Below are positions 9,632 through 18,629 of a DNA stretch of 64,000 nucleotides, piece after piece (positions within the stretch are counted from its first letter, which is position 1; each line of letters opens with the position of its first letter). Made by a program: the position numbers and the translations under genes. The DNA is from Bacteroidales bacterium 6E (GTDB taxonomy: Bacteria > Bacteroidota > Bacteroidia > Bacteroidales > Prolixibacteraceae). The stretch is taken from contig DF970673.1 of NCBI GenBank assembly GCA_001270045.2, positions 12,124 to 76,123 on the forward strand, read 5' to 3'. The notes beneath the pieces were generated by a model that saw only the letters and a program-made list of their open reading frames with translations, did no database searches and was not told where the DNA came from.

Positions 9632-10909
9632 TTATGAATATTCAGGTGCCCTGATTTCACCAATAAACAGGATTGCACCGGTTGATTTTTCGGTAATGAC
9701 AAAAAGGAAAGGCCTGTCGACTGTAAAGTAGATCTTCTTGGGCATGTCAGAGGGCATACTCGTTGTATACATGCCTACCGCAGTGACGGCAGCGGCTTCT
9801 GTACCATTTTCATTGACATCGATATAGGTTTTGTGTTTCACAAAGCCGATGTATAGATCTTTTCCACCGGTAATCCCGGAAAAGTCGGCTGTATTGGGAT
9901 TGAACGCTGAAGGCATACCCATTGTAGCCAGGATGTCGTTCAAGGTCATTTCCCATGCAAACTTAAACCGGGGCATTGACACAACCACGTTGTCATGTTT
10001 CCTGAATTCCTTCAGCCATCCTTTCCAATTGGCAAGGTTCATGTCAGCGATAAGGTTTTGGTTAGTCTGGTCTTGGTCTGGAAGGAGCACAGTCATCCTG
10101 TATTGGCCTTTGCCATATGGCAGATGGATGGCGCTGAACTTGTCATTGCTGAAATATTCAAGTGAGGTTTCCTGCGACATGGTTGCAACATCTTTCATAG
10201 TGCCGTCACCGTGCCTGAAAGGAAGCTCATGGGTTTTGTTCTCGTCAAATTTATATTGCCATATGCCATTGAAATAGATGGCATTCAACAGGACCATGGC
10301 AAGGTCACTATCGATTTGGTCAATGATTTCAGGTATTTTATCCCTGGTTTTTTCGGCAACCCATTGGTTTATAATGTCTTTTGCATCAACAGCATTAAAG
10401 TTCAATGATTGTATCTCTGCGTCATAATAGTTTTTGTTGGTTGCAATAAACTGCTCCTTCACCGTCAATTCCTGTCGATAATAGATCGCATTGGCTATTT
10501 CCAGAAGTACATCCGGATCGGCCGATTTCAGTGCAGAAAGCAGAGCCTTATGTGACTCATTGATTTGTGCGGTTGATAATCCATTCAGTCGTAGGGTTTT
10601 CTCCATTTCCGTTTTGGTGTTTCCTTCAGCTCCATTATATGTCATCGAAAGAGCCAGACTTACACTGAGAGGTGAAACCATGGTGTTGTCGTTGGGATTC
10701 GCCTGTTGTGTCACCTTTTTGAAGAAATCCAGTCCAAATGCGTTGTCAGCCTCAATCAATTCAGCTGATTTCTGTGGAAGATCAAACGGGTTTTCTTGCT
10801 CTGGTTCCTGCTTTTGGCATGATACCAGGGCAATGCTCATCAGAAAAATAAACAGTGCAGTCATCGTGGTTGTTTTTCGGGTAATACGATTCGTTTTCAT
10901 TGCTTTCAT
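9632..10909 (-). CDS. Serpin-family protease inhibitor, predicted lipoprotein
   Basis: A 425-residue serpin with a lipoprotein signal (LFIFLMSIALVSCQK, Cys near residue 31). The serpin fold is complete: VTQQANPNDNTMVSPLSVSLALSM, the LLNAIYFNGIWQYKF shutter region, the hinge VNENGTEAAAVTAV, and the C-terminal DRPFLFVITEKSTGAILFIGEI. The hinge has small residues at P12-P9, the mark of inhibitory rather than non-inhibitory serpins. The presumed P1 lies in the MYTTS stretch; the exact bond cannot be set by eye. Tannerella miropin is a characterised relative. Transcribed from an ECF-type promoter back-to-back with that of the neighbouring sigma gene. ATG 10900 is an alternative start. Likely role: protecting the cell surface from proteases. 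Confidence 0.92.
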   Translation of the reverse strand: MKAMKTNRITRKTTTMTALFIFLMSIALVSCQKQEPEQENPFDLPQKSAELIEADNAFGLDFFKKVTQQANPNDNTMVSPLSVSLALSMTYNGAEGNTKTEMEKTLRLNGLSTAQINESHKALLSALKSADPDVLLEIANAIYYRQELTVKEQFIATNKNYYDAEIQSLNFNAVDAKDIINQWVAEKTRDKIPEIIDQIDSDLAMVLLNAIYFNGIWQYKFDENKTHELPFRHGDGTMKDVATMSQETSLEYFSNDKFSAIHLPYGKGQYRMTVLLPDQDQTNQNLIADMNLANWKGWLKEFRKHDNVVVSMPRFKFAWEMTLNDILATMGMPSAFNPNTADFSGITGGKDLYIGFVKHKTYIDVNENGTEAAAVTAVGMYTTSMPSDMPKKIYFTVDRPFLFVITEKSTGAILFIGEIRAPEYS

Positions 10910-10930
10910 GGTTTAATCTTTATAACAACT

Positions 10931-10957
10931 TAGACGGAAGAAGTTTTGAAAGGTTGC
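10931..10957 (-). promoter_or_regulatory. ECF-type promoter of the serpin gene
   Basis: On the minus strand GCAACC (10957 to 10952, within TAACGCAACCTTT) is followed after 15 nt by CGTCTA (10936 to 10931), 21 nt before the serpin ATG. AAC in the -35 and CGTC in the -10 are general hallmarks of ECF sigma promoters. The same -35 sequence occurs at 10972-10984 (other strand) and 22195-22205. Confidence 0.65.
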
Positions 10958-10975
10958 GTTATTGAAAATCGTAAC

Positions 10976-11003
10976 GCAACCTTTTTAAATCATTATACAT
11001 CTT
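10976..11003 (+). promoter_or_regulatory. ECF-type promoter of the sigma factor gene
   Basis: GCAACC (10976-10981, within TAACGCAACCTTT 10972-10984) and CATCTT (10998-11003) are 16 nt apart. The -35 arm is the exact inverted copy of the serpin -35, so the 13-bp inverted repeat here is two divergent -35 elements with a 10-nt gap. The leader to the TTG start at 11098 would be about 90 nt. This suggests autoregulation by the encoded sigma factor. Confidence 0.6.
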
Positions 11004-11097
11004 GAAGAAACAAGGATAGTTGAGATTCCTTTTCAGATATTTGCCAGGGTAATAGCCGGTAATTATCCTTAATTTTGTAGAAAAATTTTTCGACAAC

Positions 11098-11658
11098 TTG
11101 GAAGACATCAGGGACATAATTGATGCCTGTATTTCGGGGGATAACCGGGCCCACGAAAAGCTTTACCGTATGCTGGCGCCCAAAATGTATGGGGTTTGCC
11201 TGCGATATGCCAAGGATGCTGATGAGGCCAAGGATAATCTGCAGGATGGATTTGTTACGGTTTTTACCAAGTTAAGGGATTTCAGACATGAAGGTTCTTT
11301 CGAAGGATGGGTAAGGAGAATAATGGTGAATGTTTCACTTGACCGATACCGGAAAAATCAGCCTCTCCTTTTTGTGGATGAAGTGCGCGCCCATGATGTG
11401 GCAACCCACGAAGAGGAAGCAATGGCAAACCTGCCGGTGGAAGATCTGGTCAGGACGATCAGGGAGTTGCCTCCTCAATACAAGATGGTTTTCAACCTGT
11501 ATGTTTTTGAAGGTTTAAGCCACCAGGATATCGGTAAGCAGCTGGGCATCACTGAAAGCACATCAAAATCCAATCTTTCACGGGCTCGTGAAATTCTTCG
11601 GCAAAAACTGGAAAGTCAATATGGAGAAATGAAAAAAAACAGGAGATACTCAATATGA
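11098..11658 (+). CDS. RNA polymerase ECF sigma factor
   Basis: A 186-residue sigma-70 family protein with only regions 2 and 4, as in ECF sigmas. Region 2 is at about 10-85 (YGVCLRYAKDADEAKDNLQDGFVTVF, then FEGWVRRIMVNVSLDRYRK). Region 4 is at about 115-170, with the helix-turn-helix LSHQDIGKQLGITESTSKSNLSRAREIL. The only plausible start is TTG 11098 (MEDIRDIIDACISGDN), since no in-frame ATG precedes the conserved core. The next gene overlaps by 4 nt (ATGA) and encodes a protein with anti-sigma features, so the two are translationally coupled. The ECF-type promoter at 10976 suggests positive autoregulation. Its proposed targets are the serpin and the 22.2 kb and 15.8 kb envelope operons. Confidence 0.95.
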   Translation: MEDIRDIIDACISGDNRAHEKLYRMLAPKMYGVCLRYAKDADEAKDNLQDGFVTVFTKLRDFRHEGSFEGWVRRIMVNVSLDRYRKNQPLLFVDEVRAHDVATHEEEAMANLPVEDLVRTIRELPPQYKMVFNLYVFEGLSHQDIGKQLGITESTSKSNLSRAREILRQKLESQYGEMKKNRRYSI

Positions 11659-13037
11659 GAAGGGAAGATAAACTGGACCAACTGCTTCGGGAGCGTGTCG
11701 AAAATTATGCCCCTGATCCCCCTGAATGGGTCTGGAATTCCGTTCAATCGGAATTATCTGTCCGTAAAGGCAAAAGTAAGGTAGTCCTTATCAGGTGGGC
11801 TGCAGCTGCTGCCATTTTGATAATTGCATCAACCACTTTGCTGCTGTTCGACAGACAGGAAGAAGCTCAATTTGCATCAGAACAGAATACTTTAAACGTT
11901 CCTGCGACATCACCTGCAAATGCACCCAGACAAGATAAGCCTCTTGAATCACCTTCAACAGTCGGGTCTGTACAGATTACACATTCCGGTGTATCAGTTC
12001 CCGATCAGGTTCAGGAAAAACCGGTTCCCGATATTTCAGCGAAAATGTTATCTGTGCCTTCCGACAAGAGCCTTTATGCAAATCGATTCAGCCAAATGGA
12101 CGTCATGGAAAGTCGCGCTGCCAGGAATTTGTCAGGGAACAACAATATTCATGAAAGGCAGAAACTGATAATCCCTGCTGATCGCCTGACACATGAGGAC
12201 CAAATGATCATCGCGGCCAATCTGGCTGGCCGAAATGAAGATGAATACCAGGAATCAGGTGGGTGGAAGCTTGGTGTTCATGTTTCCCCTGCTTTCTCAT
12301 CACATAATGCTGACCACACTGCCATTTACGCGAGTAACATGACTTATTCGGGCGACAATTCTGACGCCACAATGGGAGGAGGTATATCGGTCCAGTATAA
12401 AACTAATTCAAGGTGGAGGATCGAAAGTGGTATGTACTATTCCAAAACGGGAGGTAGCAGTGGTAACTCTTTGAGTCCGCGAAATGCACATGCCGATTTT
12501 GTGTCGGCTCCGGGTTCTGCCGAAAAATATTTCAATACCTTGGTGAATTCAAATCGGGGTCAGCTCGAAATGAACAGTACGGCCGGGGTCATCCGTTTCG
12601 ATGGCACTCCTGCCCAAGCCGAAATGATTACCATGCCTGTTGGTGGTTTTGGACTTACAACTGCCATGCTCTCACCAGGTGAGTTTACACAGGTTTTTGA
12701 TTTTGTGGAGATTCCACTTTTTGCGAGATACCTTCTTTATGACTCCCGGTTGGATGTGGAATGGGTTGGTGGAGTAAGCAGTAACTTCACAGTCGGAAAC
12801 AATGTTTACATGGAATCCAACAGCAACAGGGAAAGAGTGGGGACAACGGAAGACATCTCGACTTTCTCGGTCGCAGGAACTACAGGTATAGGCCTGGCTT
12901 ATTCCCTGGGGAAAAATCTATCGCTTTCCGTCGAACCGAGGTTCACTTATTACCTAAGCTCCATTAACCATAGTGGAGAAGTAAACTTCAGGCCTTGGCG
13001 ACTTGGAGTGTATACTGGACTTAGCTATGAGTTCTGA
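11655..13037 (+). CDS. Dual-membrane anti-sigma factor/outer-membrane beta-barrel fusion (Dma-like)
   Basis: A 460-residue protein with four parts. Residues 1-42 are charged and cytoplasmic, with the motif PPEWVWNSVQSEL. One inner-membrane helix lies at 43-65 (VVLIRWAAAAAILIIASTTLLLF). A Pro/Ser/Gln-rich low-complexity linker covers about 66-190. A beta-barrel-like domain covers about 200-460, from WKLGVHVSPAFSSHN to a terminal Phe (GVYTGLSYEF). This matches the dual-membrane-spanning anti-sigma (Dma) family described in Bacteroides thetaiotaomicron, where the N-terminus holds the cognate ECF sigma and the barrel sits in the outer membrane. The 4-nt overlap with the sigma gene supports the pairing. 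There is no cleavable signal peptide. Anti-sigma activity is inferred. Confidence 0.8.
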   Translation: MRREDKLDQLLRERVENYAPDPPEWVWNSVQSELSVRKGKSKVVLIRWAAAAAILIIASTTLLLFDRQEEAQFASEQNTLNVPATSPANAPRQDKPLESPSTVGSVQITHSGVSVPDQVQEKPVPDISAKMLSVPSDKSLYANRFSQMDVMESRAARNLSGNNNIHERQKLIIPADRLTHEDQMIIAANLAGRNEDEYQESGGWKLGVHVSPAFSSHNADHTAIYASNMTYSGDNSDATMGGGISVQYKTNSRWRIESGMYYSKTGGSSGNSLSPRNAHADFVSAPGSAEKYFNTLVNSNRGQLEMNSTAGVIRFDGTPAQAEMITMPVGGFGLTTAMLSPGEFTQVFDFVEIPLFARYLLYDSRLDVEWVGGVSSNFTVGNNVYMESNSNRERVGTTEDISTFSVAGTTGIGLAYSLGKNLSLSVEPRFTYYLSSINHSGEVNFRPWRLGVYTGLSYEF

Positions 13038-13069
13038 TTCCGTTGGATAACGAATGGTTCATTTAGGGT

Positions 13070-15631
13070 TTATCTGATGGCACCCCCGAAAAAGAGTGCA
13101 TTTGCCACAATTTTGTTTCCTGCTAGCCATGTACCCCTGAAATTCATGGGCTCAAAGATACTGATAACCCTTCCTGATCCATTGGCAATGGAAGTCACTA
13201 CAGGAGCTCCTTCCAGTCTCTCAAGATTCTTTTTTGAGATATAACCGCTCAATAGGGGATTTTTTGCAAACCTGACAGGTGCTGTAAACTGTCCTGAGGG
13301 TGTATTGGCCACTCTTATGCCACTTTTAAAGATCGGTAACTCTTTTTGGTTATATCCATAAAGCAGTGGATGGCTGATGTCCATTTCAGCTTTCAAAATG
13401 ACCCCGGAAATTGAATGGATGGTTGCTGTCTCCTCCCTCCCGGCATAAATAACCTGAAGTGTTGTATCGGGACGGACTGTATTCTTAAAGGTCAGTTTGG
13501 CTAATTCCTTATCGGCAATCCATTGGTTTGCATCACCCATAGCCATCAGGATACCTCCTTCCGAAACCCAGTCCTTCAACTTTTGGGTTCCCCGCTGACT
13601 GATTGACCTGAGATTTCCACCCGGCAAAATAATGTTCGTATATCTGTTTAGATCGATTCTGTCAAGTGATGTGATTTCAGCCAGTGTGACCGGGATCTCG
13701 TAGCGCTGGTCAAGCAAGTGCCAAATTTCCCCTGCTTCCCGACTGCTGACTGTCTCTCCGATGATCATCAATATCTCTGGTTTCTTAAGAGGAATGAAAT
13801 AGTTGCTGCCTAAATCAATTCCTGAGCTTGTCATGCCAGTGCTAACTCCATGAATATTTACGGCCCATTTTTCGGTTATATTCTTCAGTAGGCTAAATAA
13901 TTCAGCTTTGCTTTGCTTTTGTCCTGATACAGGGATCAGGATGGTGCCATATGAATAATCCCGGACGGAGGATTCCGGTCCTGCCTTGAAGTTGCGGGTA
14001 GCAACCAGGGTACGGATCCCCGCCTGCTGTAATTGCCATAAAGCCGCCGGAGCACTGTAATCATCCCAGCTCATCAACCAGGCATAACTTTCTTCGGGTC
14101 CGATCAGGGCACCTGAAGTCATCAATGTTTCAGAAGGTGTATCCGACATCATTTCTGGTAGATCCCTTTGGTTCCTGATTTCAGCATATTGTAATCCAAA
14201 AGCCAGGGGTAAGGTCCATGTCGAGACATCATAAAAAGTACTGTCGGCGAACCTGGTATTGGTCTCCATCATTCCCCTGATCAATCGGTATTGAGGCTGG
14301 TTCATCGGTATGATAATGGCCTTGCCTGGCTGAAATTCAAGGTTATTGATGGTGCTTTGTCGGGTCAATGCATAAAATTTTATACGATGCGTGGTAAGTA
14401 TTTCCGTAAATGCACCAAGTTTTTGCGGATCATGGTTTTCTCCCAAAACATAGGCTTTTACAGGATCATTCTTGGCCATTTCCAGGGATTCCTGAAAAAA
14501 CGCTTTCTGGCTTTTGAGCAAATCCTTGCGAAGCTTCATGCCGGCTTCCAATGTGGATAATGAAAGGTCGAACTGGTTTTTTACAGCACTTGCAAGTGTT
14601 TTGATTCCCTGGGTGGTTTCCCTTACTTTCCCCCGGTATCCTGCCTGCTCATAAAGGATTCCCACACTTCCATTGACATCCGGATAAGAGGAGCCTTTCC
14701 CGAGATAAAAGTCGTCGAAGCTTTCTTCGGTATAATAAAGTTCTCCACGCTCATCAAATTTCCGGCTGTGGAAAGCTGCAATATTGGCTGTAAGTTCATG
14801 ATTGCGCAGTGGAACAAGCGGATTGATCCGCGAGAAAATTCCGGGTTGGAAAAAGAAGGTGCTGTTGGCCCCCATTTCATGGTGGTCATTGACGATATTG
14901 GGTTTCCATTCGTGGAATTTTTGGATCCGGCCTTTGCTTTCGGGATGTACCACAAAGAGGTAATCCCGGTTGAGGTCGAACCAGTAATGGTTGGTGCGTC
15001 CTCCCGGCCAGGCTTCACTAAATCCCCTGGAGGCCGGATCAGATACATCGGTCTTTCCCTGGTGCATGTTGACCCAGGTGCTATGGCGTGTCAGGCCATC
15101 CGGATTTAAGCTGGGATCAACAAGAATGATGGTCTTGTTTAGCAAAGAGTCGATGGAAGGACCTTCTGCTGCAGCAAGATAGTACATGGTTACGACAGCT
15201 GCATTTGGTGCACTCGACTCATTTCCATGCACACCATATCCCAGCAATATGACCAGGGGCACATCATCTGCGGGAATGTTTTGTCCCGGATCGGAGAATT
15301 GCGCGTGCCTTTCTTTCAATTGTCCAAGATTCTTTTGGTTTTCTTTGGATGTGAAAATGAGATATAGCAAGGGTCTGTTCTCGTGTGACCGGGCATATTC
15401 CTCAATCACCAACCTTTCGGAAAGCCTTTCGAGTTCTCTGGCATACGAAACGATCTGGTCGTGAGACAAATGCCTCTCTCCCGGAATATGTCCGAAAAAG
15501 GTTTGGGGATCTGGAATATCCTGCCTGTACGAAGGTTCGACAGGTAAAAAACCGGCAATGGTGGACTGGGCTTTTATCCCTGAAACGACCAAGATCAGAA
15601 CAATGACCAAAAGATTAATGGTTAAACGCAT
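13070..15631 (-). CDS. Secreted M14-family zinc carboxypeptidase
   Basis: An 853-residue exported metallopeptidase with a signal peptide at residues 1-21 (LLVIVLILVVSGIKA). The M14 catalytic domain covers about 50-370. Zinc ligands are H135 and E138 (GVHGNESS) and a His of VNDHHEMG (H250/H251). Also present are VDPSLNPDG, FDLNRDYLF and a likely catalytic-Glu segment GILYEQAGYRG. The C-terminal half has a class I glutamine-amidotransferase-like fold (EILMIIGETVSSREAGEIWHL is near residue 625, later NIILPGGNLRS). This is the layout of large Bacteroidota M14 proteins. Predicted to trim C-terminal residues from peptides in the periplasm or outside. Convergent with the anti-sigma gene, divergent from the TonB receptor. 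No ECF-type promoter was found for it. Confidence 0.9.
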   Translation of the reverse strand: MRLTINLLVIVLILVVSGIKAQSTIAGFLPVEPSYRQDIPDPQTFFGHIPGERHLSHDQIVSYARELERLSERLVIEEYARSHENRPLLYLIFTSKENQKNLGQLKERHAQFSDPGQNIPADDVPLVILLGYGVHGNESSAPNAAVVTMYYLAAAEGPSIDSLLNKTIILVDPSLNPDGLTRHSTWVNMHQGKTDVSDPASRGFSEAWPGGRTNHYWFDLNRDYLFVVHPESKGRIQKFHEWKPNIVNDHHEMGANSTFFFQPGIFSRINPLVPLRNHELTANIAAFHSRKFDERGELYYTEESFDDFYLGKGSSYPDVNGSVGILYEQAGYRGKVRETTQGIKTLASAVKNQFDLSLSTLEAGMKLRKDLLKSQKAFFQESLEMAKNDPVKAYVLGENHDPQKLGAFTEILTTHRIKFYALTRQSTINNLEFQPGKAIIIPMNQPQYRLIRGMMETNTRFADSTFYDVSTWTLPLAFGLQYAEIRNQRDLPEMMSDTPSETLMTSGALIGPEESYAWLMSWDDYSAPAALWQLQQAGIRTLVATRNFKAGPESSVRDYSYGTILIPVSGQKQSKAELFSLLKNITEKWAVNIHGVSTGMTSSGIDLGSNYFIPLKKPEILMIIGETVSSREAGEIWHLLDQRYEIPVTLAEITSLDRIDLNRYTNIILPGGNLRSISQRGTQKLKDWVSEGGILMAMGDANQWIADKELAKLTFKNTVRPDTTLQVIYAGREETATIHSISGVILKAEMDISHPLLYGYNQKELPIFKSGIRVANTPSGQFTAPVRFAKNPLLSGYISKKNLERLEGAPVVTSIANGSGRVISIFEPMNFRGTWLAGNKIVANALFFGGAIR

Positions 15632-15726
15632 AGGATTGATGTCAAATTTTTTCTTTGAAAAATAGCAATAAAATCAAACTGTTGATTCAATGATTGATTT
15701 TATGTTATATTTAACCAGGTATAAAG

Positions 15727-15754
15727 GCAACCTGGGTAGACGTTCTTACGTCAT
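15727..15754 (+). promoter_or_regulatory. Possible ECF-type promoter of the TonB-receptor operon
   Basis: GCAACC (15727-15732) and CGTCAT (15749-15754) lie 16 nt apart, the same arrangement as the sites at 10976 and 22197. The bases after GCAACC differ (TGG, not TTT). The -10 is about 100 nt before the receptor ATG. Part of it lies in small inverted repeats (GACGT/ACGTC at 15740-15753). Less certain than the other three sites. Confidence 0.4.
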
Positions 15755-15852
15755 TCATTTAATAAACCTGGAAGCTGCTTATCTTATGAATGCCATATAA
15801 TGTTGATTCAATATGATCATCAAAATGACATCTCAAATCGAAATGATTTGTA

Positions 15853-18627
15853 ATGCCCAGCATGCTTTTGATACAAACAAGTAATTTAAGACCATTTGTT
15901 TTGATTCACGATCGCCTCATAAGAACCTTGATCAGGCTTGGCCTGATGTTTCTTTTTATGCAGTTTGCCAGCCCATCCCGGGCCCAGGATATTTCTGAAA
16001 TCAGGATCACCGGCCGATATGGAGGTCTGCCAGCTGCCGAGTTTTTCAGGCAAGTCACTGATTCGCATGGAGTTCGTTTCTTTTATAAATCAGAGTGGAT
16101 TGACACTGTTACGGTTCGCCGTGATTTTGACCAAACCCCGCTGGTTCAGGCTTTGAACTCCATATTTCAGAACCGTAATATTACCTGGCAGGTATTTCAG
16201 GAACATTCCATTATTCTTTTCCCGATTCCGGTTAGTGACCGCCAAAAATATGTTGATGCACTGCAGCTTTTGGTGATAGGGAATCCCCTGAATGAGGGAA
16301 GGTACAAAACGGCAGTGCTTGAAGGTAGAATTGTGGATGGAAAAACTGGCGATCCGCTTCCCGGGGCCGTGATTCTTGATGTTGGAAGCAACAAGGGATC
16401 CTCGACTGACCGGGGAGGTTACTTTACCATGGAACTTTCCACCGGAGAGCATCAGATTCAATTTTCATATTTGGGATATCAACCCGTGAATCAGAGGATT
16501 AGATTAATCGAGAATGGATATGCTGAAATTGAGATCTTTGAGGAAAGCCATAGCATTGCCGAGGTAACCGTGACAGGAGAATCGGCTGATCTTCCTAAAG
16601 CACAGATGAGCATGATCAGGATGGAAGTCCGCAAAATAAAGGATCTGCCGGCACTCATGGGAGAAGTGGATGTCATGCGGGGCATGACCATGCAGGCCGG
16701 TGTCCAGACCGTTAGTGAACTTTCTTCGGGGTTCAATGTCCGTGGCGGAAATACTGACCAAAACCTGTTGCTTATCAATGGCAGCCCAGTCTTTAACAGT
16801 TCCCACCTATTTGGTTTTCTGTCATTGATCAATCCTGACCTTGTGGATAATGTAAGGATGTTTAAGGGAGGAATGCCTGCCCGCTATGGTGAAAGGGTCG
16901 CCTCGGTAATGGAGGTTGAGCTGAAAGATGGAAATGCCGAAGCAATGCGGGTATCAGGGGGTCTGGGAATCATTAATTCACGTCTTGCCTTTGACGGACC
17001 TGTATCAGGCAATAAAAAGCTAACCTTGAATATGGGGGGGCGTAGTTCCTATACCAACTGGATATTACGTGAAATTCCTAATCCTGATATATCTCAGAGT
17101 ACCACAGGATTCTATGACCTCGCCGGTAAAATTACCTACAAGTTTAATCCGCACAACCGTATCAGCGGAATGGGATATTACAGCCACGATGAATTCAGTA
17201 CCAGTGCCAACACCATCATGAAATATGGTAGCTTATTGGCCGGAATACAGATCCGGAACCGCCTGTCGGACAAAATGACTGCCGAAGGAGGACTCTCATA
17301 TAGTCAATATGACTATTTACTGACCGACATGGCCAATGATGTGGAGGAGCTTGCCTATGATCTTTCAAACCGTATGCAATACGGTGGATTCAAATATAAT
17401 ATCAGGTTCAGGCCGGATGAAAGACATACCTTGGAAGGTGGCGTAAACCTTGTGGGATACAGGATAGACCCTGGCGAAGTCCGGGGTGTTTTCGATCCGA
17501 CCGTCATTGCCAACCAGAAACTAAATGAGGAAAAGGCCTTGGAATGGGCTGCATATCTGGGCGATGATTTTACTATTACACCGCAGTTGTCGGTTTCAGC
17601 CGGAATTCGTTACAGCGGTTTCTCGGCCATAGGGTCTCCGGTTGTTTACATATACGATCCAAACCGTCCCAAAACCCCACAATCAGTCATTGACAGCCTG
17701 ACTTTTGCGCCTGGTGAGGTGGCAAAGACATATGGGAATTTTGAACCCAGGGTCATGGTAAGATATGAACTACCGGAAGGAAGCGCATTTAAACTGAACC
17801 TTCAAAGAATAAGCCAATATGTTTTTCAAATCAGCAACAATGCCGTTATCTCTCCTGCTGAAAGCTGGAAAATGAGTGATTATCATCTGGAACCCCTGAT
17901 TAGTGACCAGATAGCCCTGGGTTACGAAAGTCAGGCTTTTAAACAGGAGTTCGAACTTTCGGTGGAGGCCTATTACAAAAGGCTTCAAAACCTGATTGAA
18001 TACAAGAATGGTGCACAGTTATTGATGAATCCCCATGTTGAAACAAGCCTGATACCTTCAGATGGTTATTCGGCGGGGATAGAGCTACAGGCCCGCAAGA
18101 ATTATGGACGACTTACTGGTTGGGCTAACTATACTTTCTCCAGAACCATGCGCCGTACGAATTCTGACCTTGAAGAGGAAAAACTATGGAACGGTAATTA
18201 TTATCCTTCCATCTACGATAAGCCTCATGACTTTTCAATGGTGGCAACCTATAATATCAGTCGAAGATGGCGGTTTACCGGTAATTTCGTTTATGTGTCG
18301 GGACGTCCCGTAACTTTGCCGGAATTGCAGTATTCCTATGCGGGAGAATCCTTGATCTTTTATTCGGAGAGAAATAAGTACAGGATGCCTTCCTATCATC
18401 GGCTCGATGTTTCCATTACGCTGGATGAAAATCTGCGGAAAAAAAGAATGTGGAAGGGGAGCTGGACGTTATCGGTCTATAATCTTTATGGCCGCAACAA
18501 TCCCTATTCAGTCTATTACCGAAAAACCATGCCAACTATGGATAACGGTTACAGACTCTATAGTCTGTTCAAGCTTTCGGTCATTGGGGTTCCCATTCCG
18601 TCTTTAACCTATAATTTTAAGTTTTGA
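15853..18627 (+). CDS. TonB-dependent receptor with STN and CarboxypepD-like domains
   Basis: A 924-residue outer-membrane transporter. After a long N-region and signal peptide (LIRLGLMFLFMQFASPSRAQ, cleaved near residue 44) comes an STN domain at about 48-115 (LPAAEFFRQVTDSHGVRFFY). A CarboxypepD_reg-like domain follows at about 154-235 (GRIVDGKTGDPLPGAVILD), then the plug at about 245-365 (FNVRGGNTDQNLLLINGSPVF, GGMPARYGERVASV). The 22-strand barrel runs to a terminal Phe. STN domains usually signal to a FecI/FecR pair, yet no FecR-type anti-sigma is present here. The downstream DUF4249 gene starts 2 nt after the stop, the usual partner arrangement. Substrate unknown; peptide or protein-derived material is a guess from the neighbouring peptidase. 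Confidence 0.93.
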   Translation: MPSMLLIQTSNLRPFVLIHDRLIRTLIRLGLMFLFMQFASPSRAQDISEIRITGRYGGLPAAEFFRQVTDSHGVRFFYKSEWIDTVTVRRDFDQTPLVQALNSIFQNRNITWQVFQEHSIILFPIPVSDRQKYVDALQLLVIGNPLNEGRYKTAVLEGRIVDGKTGDPLPGAVILDVGSNKGSSTDRGGYFTMELSTGEHQIQFSYLGYQPVNQRIRLIENGYAEIEIFEESHSIAEVTVTGESADLPKAQMSMIRMEVRKIKDLPALMGEVDVMRGMTMQAGVQTVSELSSGFNVRGGNTDQNLLLINGSPVFNSSHLFGFLSLINPDLVDNVRMFKGGMPARYGERVASVMEVELKDGNAEAMRVSGGLGIINSRLAFDGPVSGNKKLTLNMGGRSSYTNWILREIPNPDISQSTTGFYDLAGKITYKFNPHNRISGMGYYSHDEFSTSANTIMKYGSLLAGIQIRNRLSDKMTAEGGLSYSQYDYLLTDMANDVEELAYDLSNRMQYGGFKYNIRFRPDERHTLEGGVNLVGYRIDPGEVRGVFDPTVIANQKLNEEKALEWAAYLGDDFTITPQLSVSAGIRYSGFSAIGSPVVYIYDPNRPKTPQSVIDSLTFAPGEVAKTYGNFEPRVMVRYELPEGSAFKLNLQRISQYVFQISNNAVISPAESWKMSDYHLEPLISDQIALGYESQAFKQEFELSVEAYYKRLQNLIEYKNGAQLLMNPHVETSLIPSDGYSAGIELQARKNYGRLTGWANYTFSRTMRRTNSDLEEEKLWNGNYYPSIYDKPHDFSMVATYNISRRWRFTGNFVYVSGRPVTLPELQYSYAGESLIFYSERNKYRMPSYHRLDVSITLDENLRKKRMWKGSWTLSVYNLYGRNNPYSVYYRKTMPTMDNGYRLYSLFKLSVIGVPIPSLTYNFKF

Positions 18628-18629
18628 GG

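Noticed and set aside
10949-10984. The 13-bp inverted repeat as a rho-independent terminator
   Set aside because: It lies between two divergent genes with no 3' end nearby, and each arm begins a matched ECF promoter with the right spacing.
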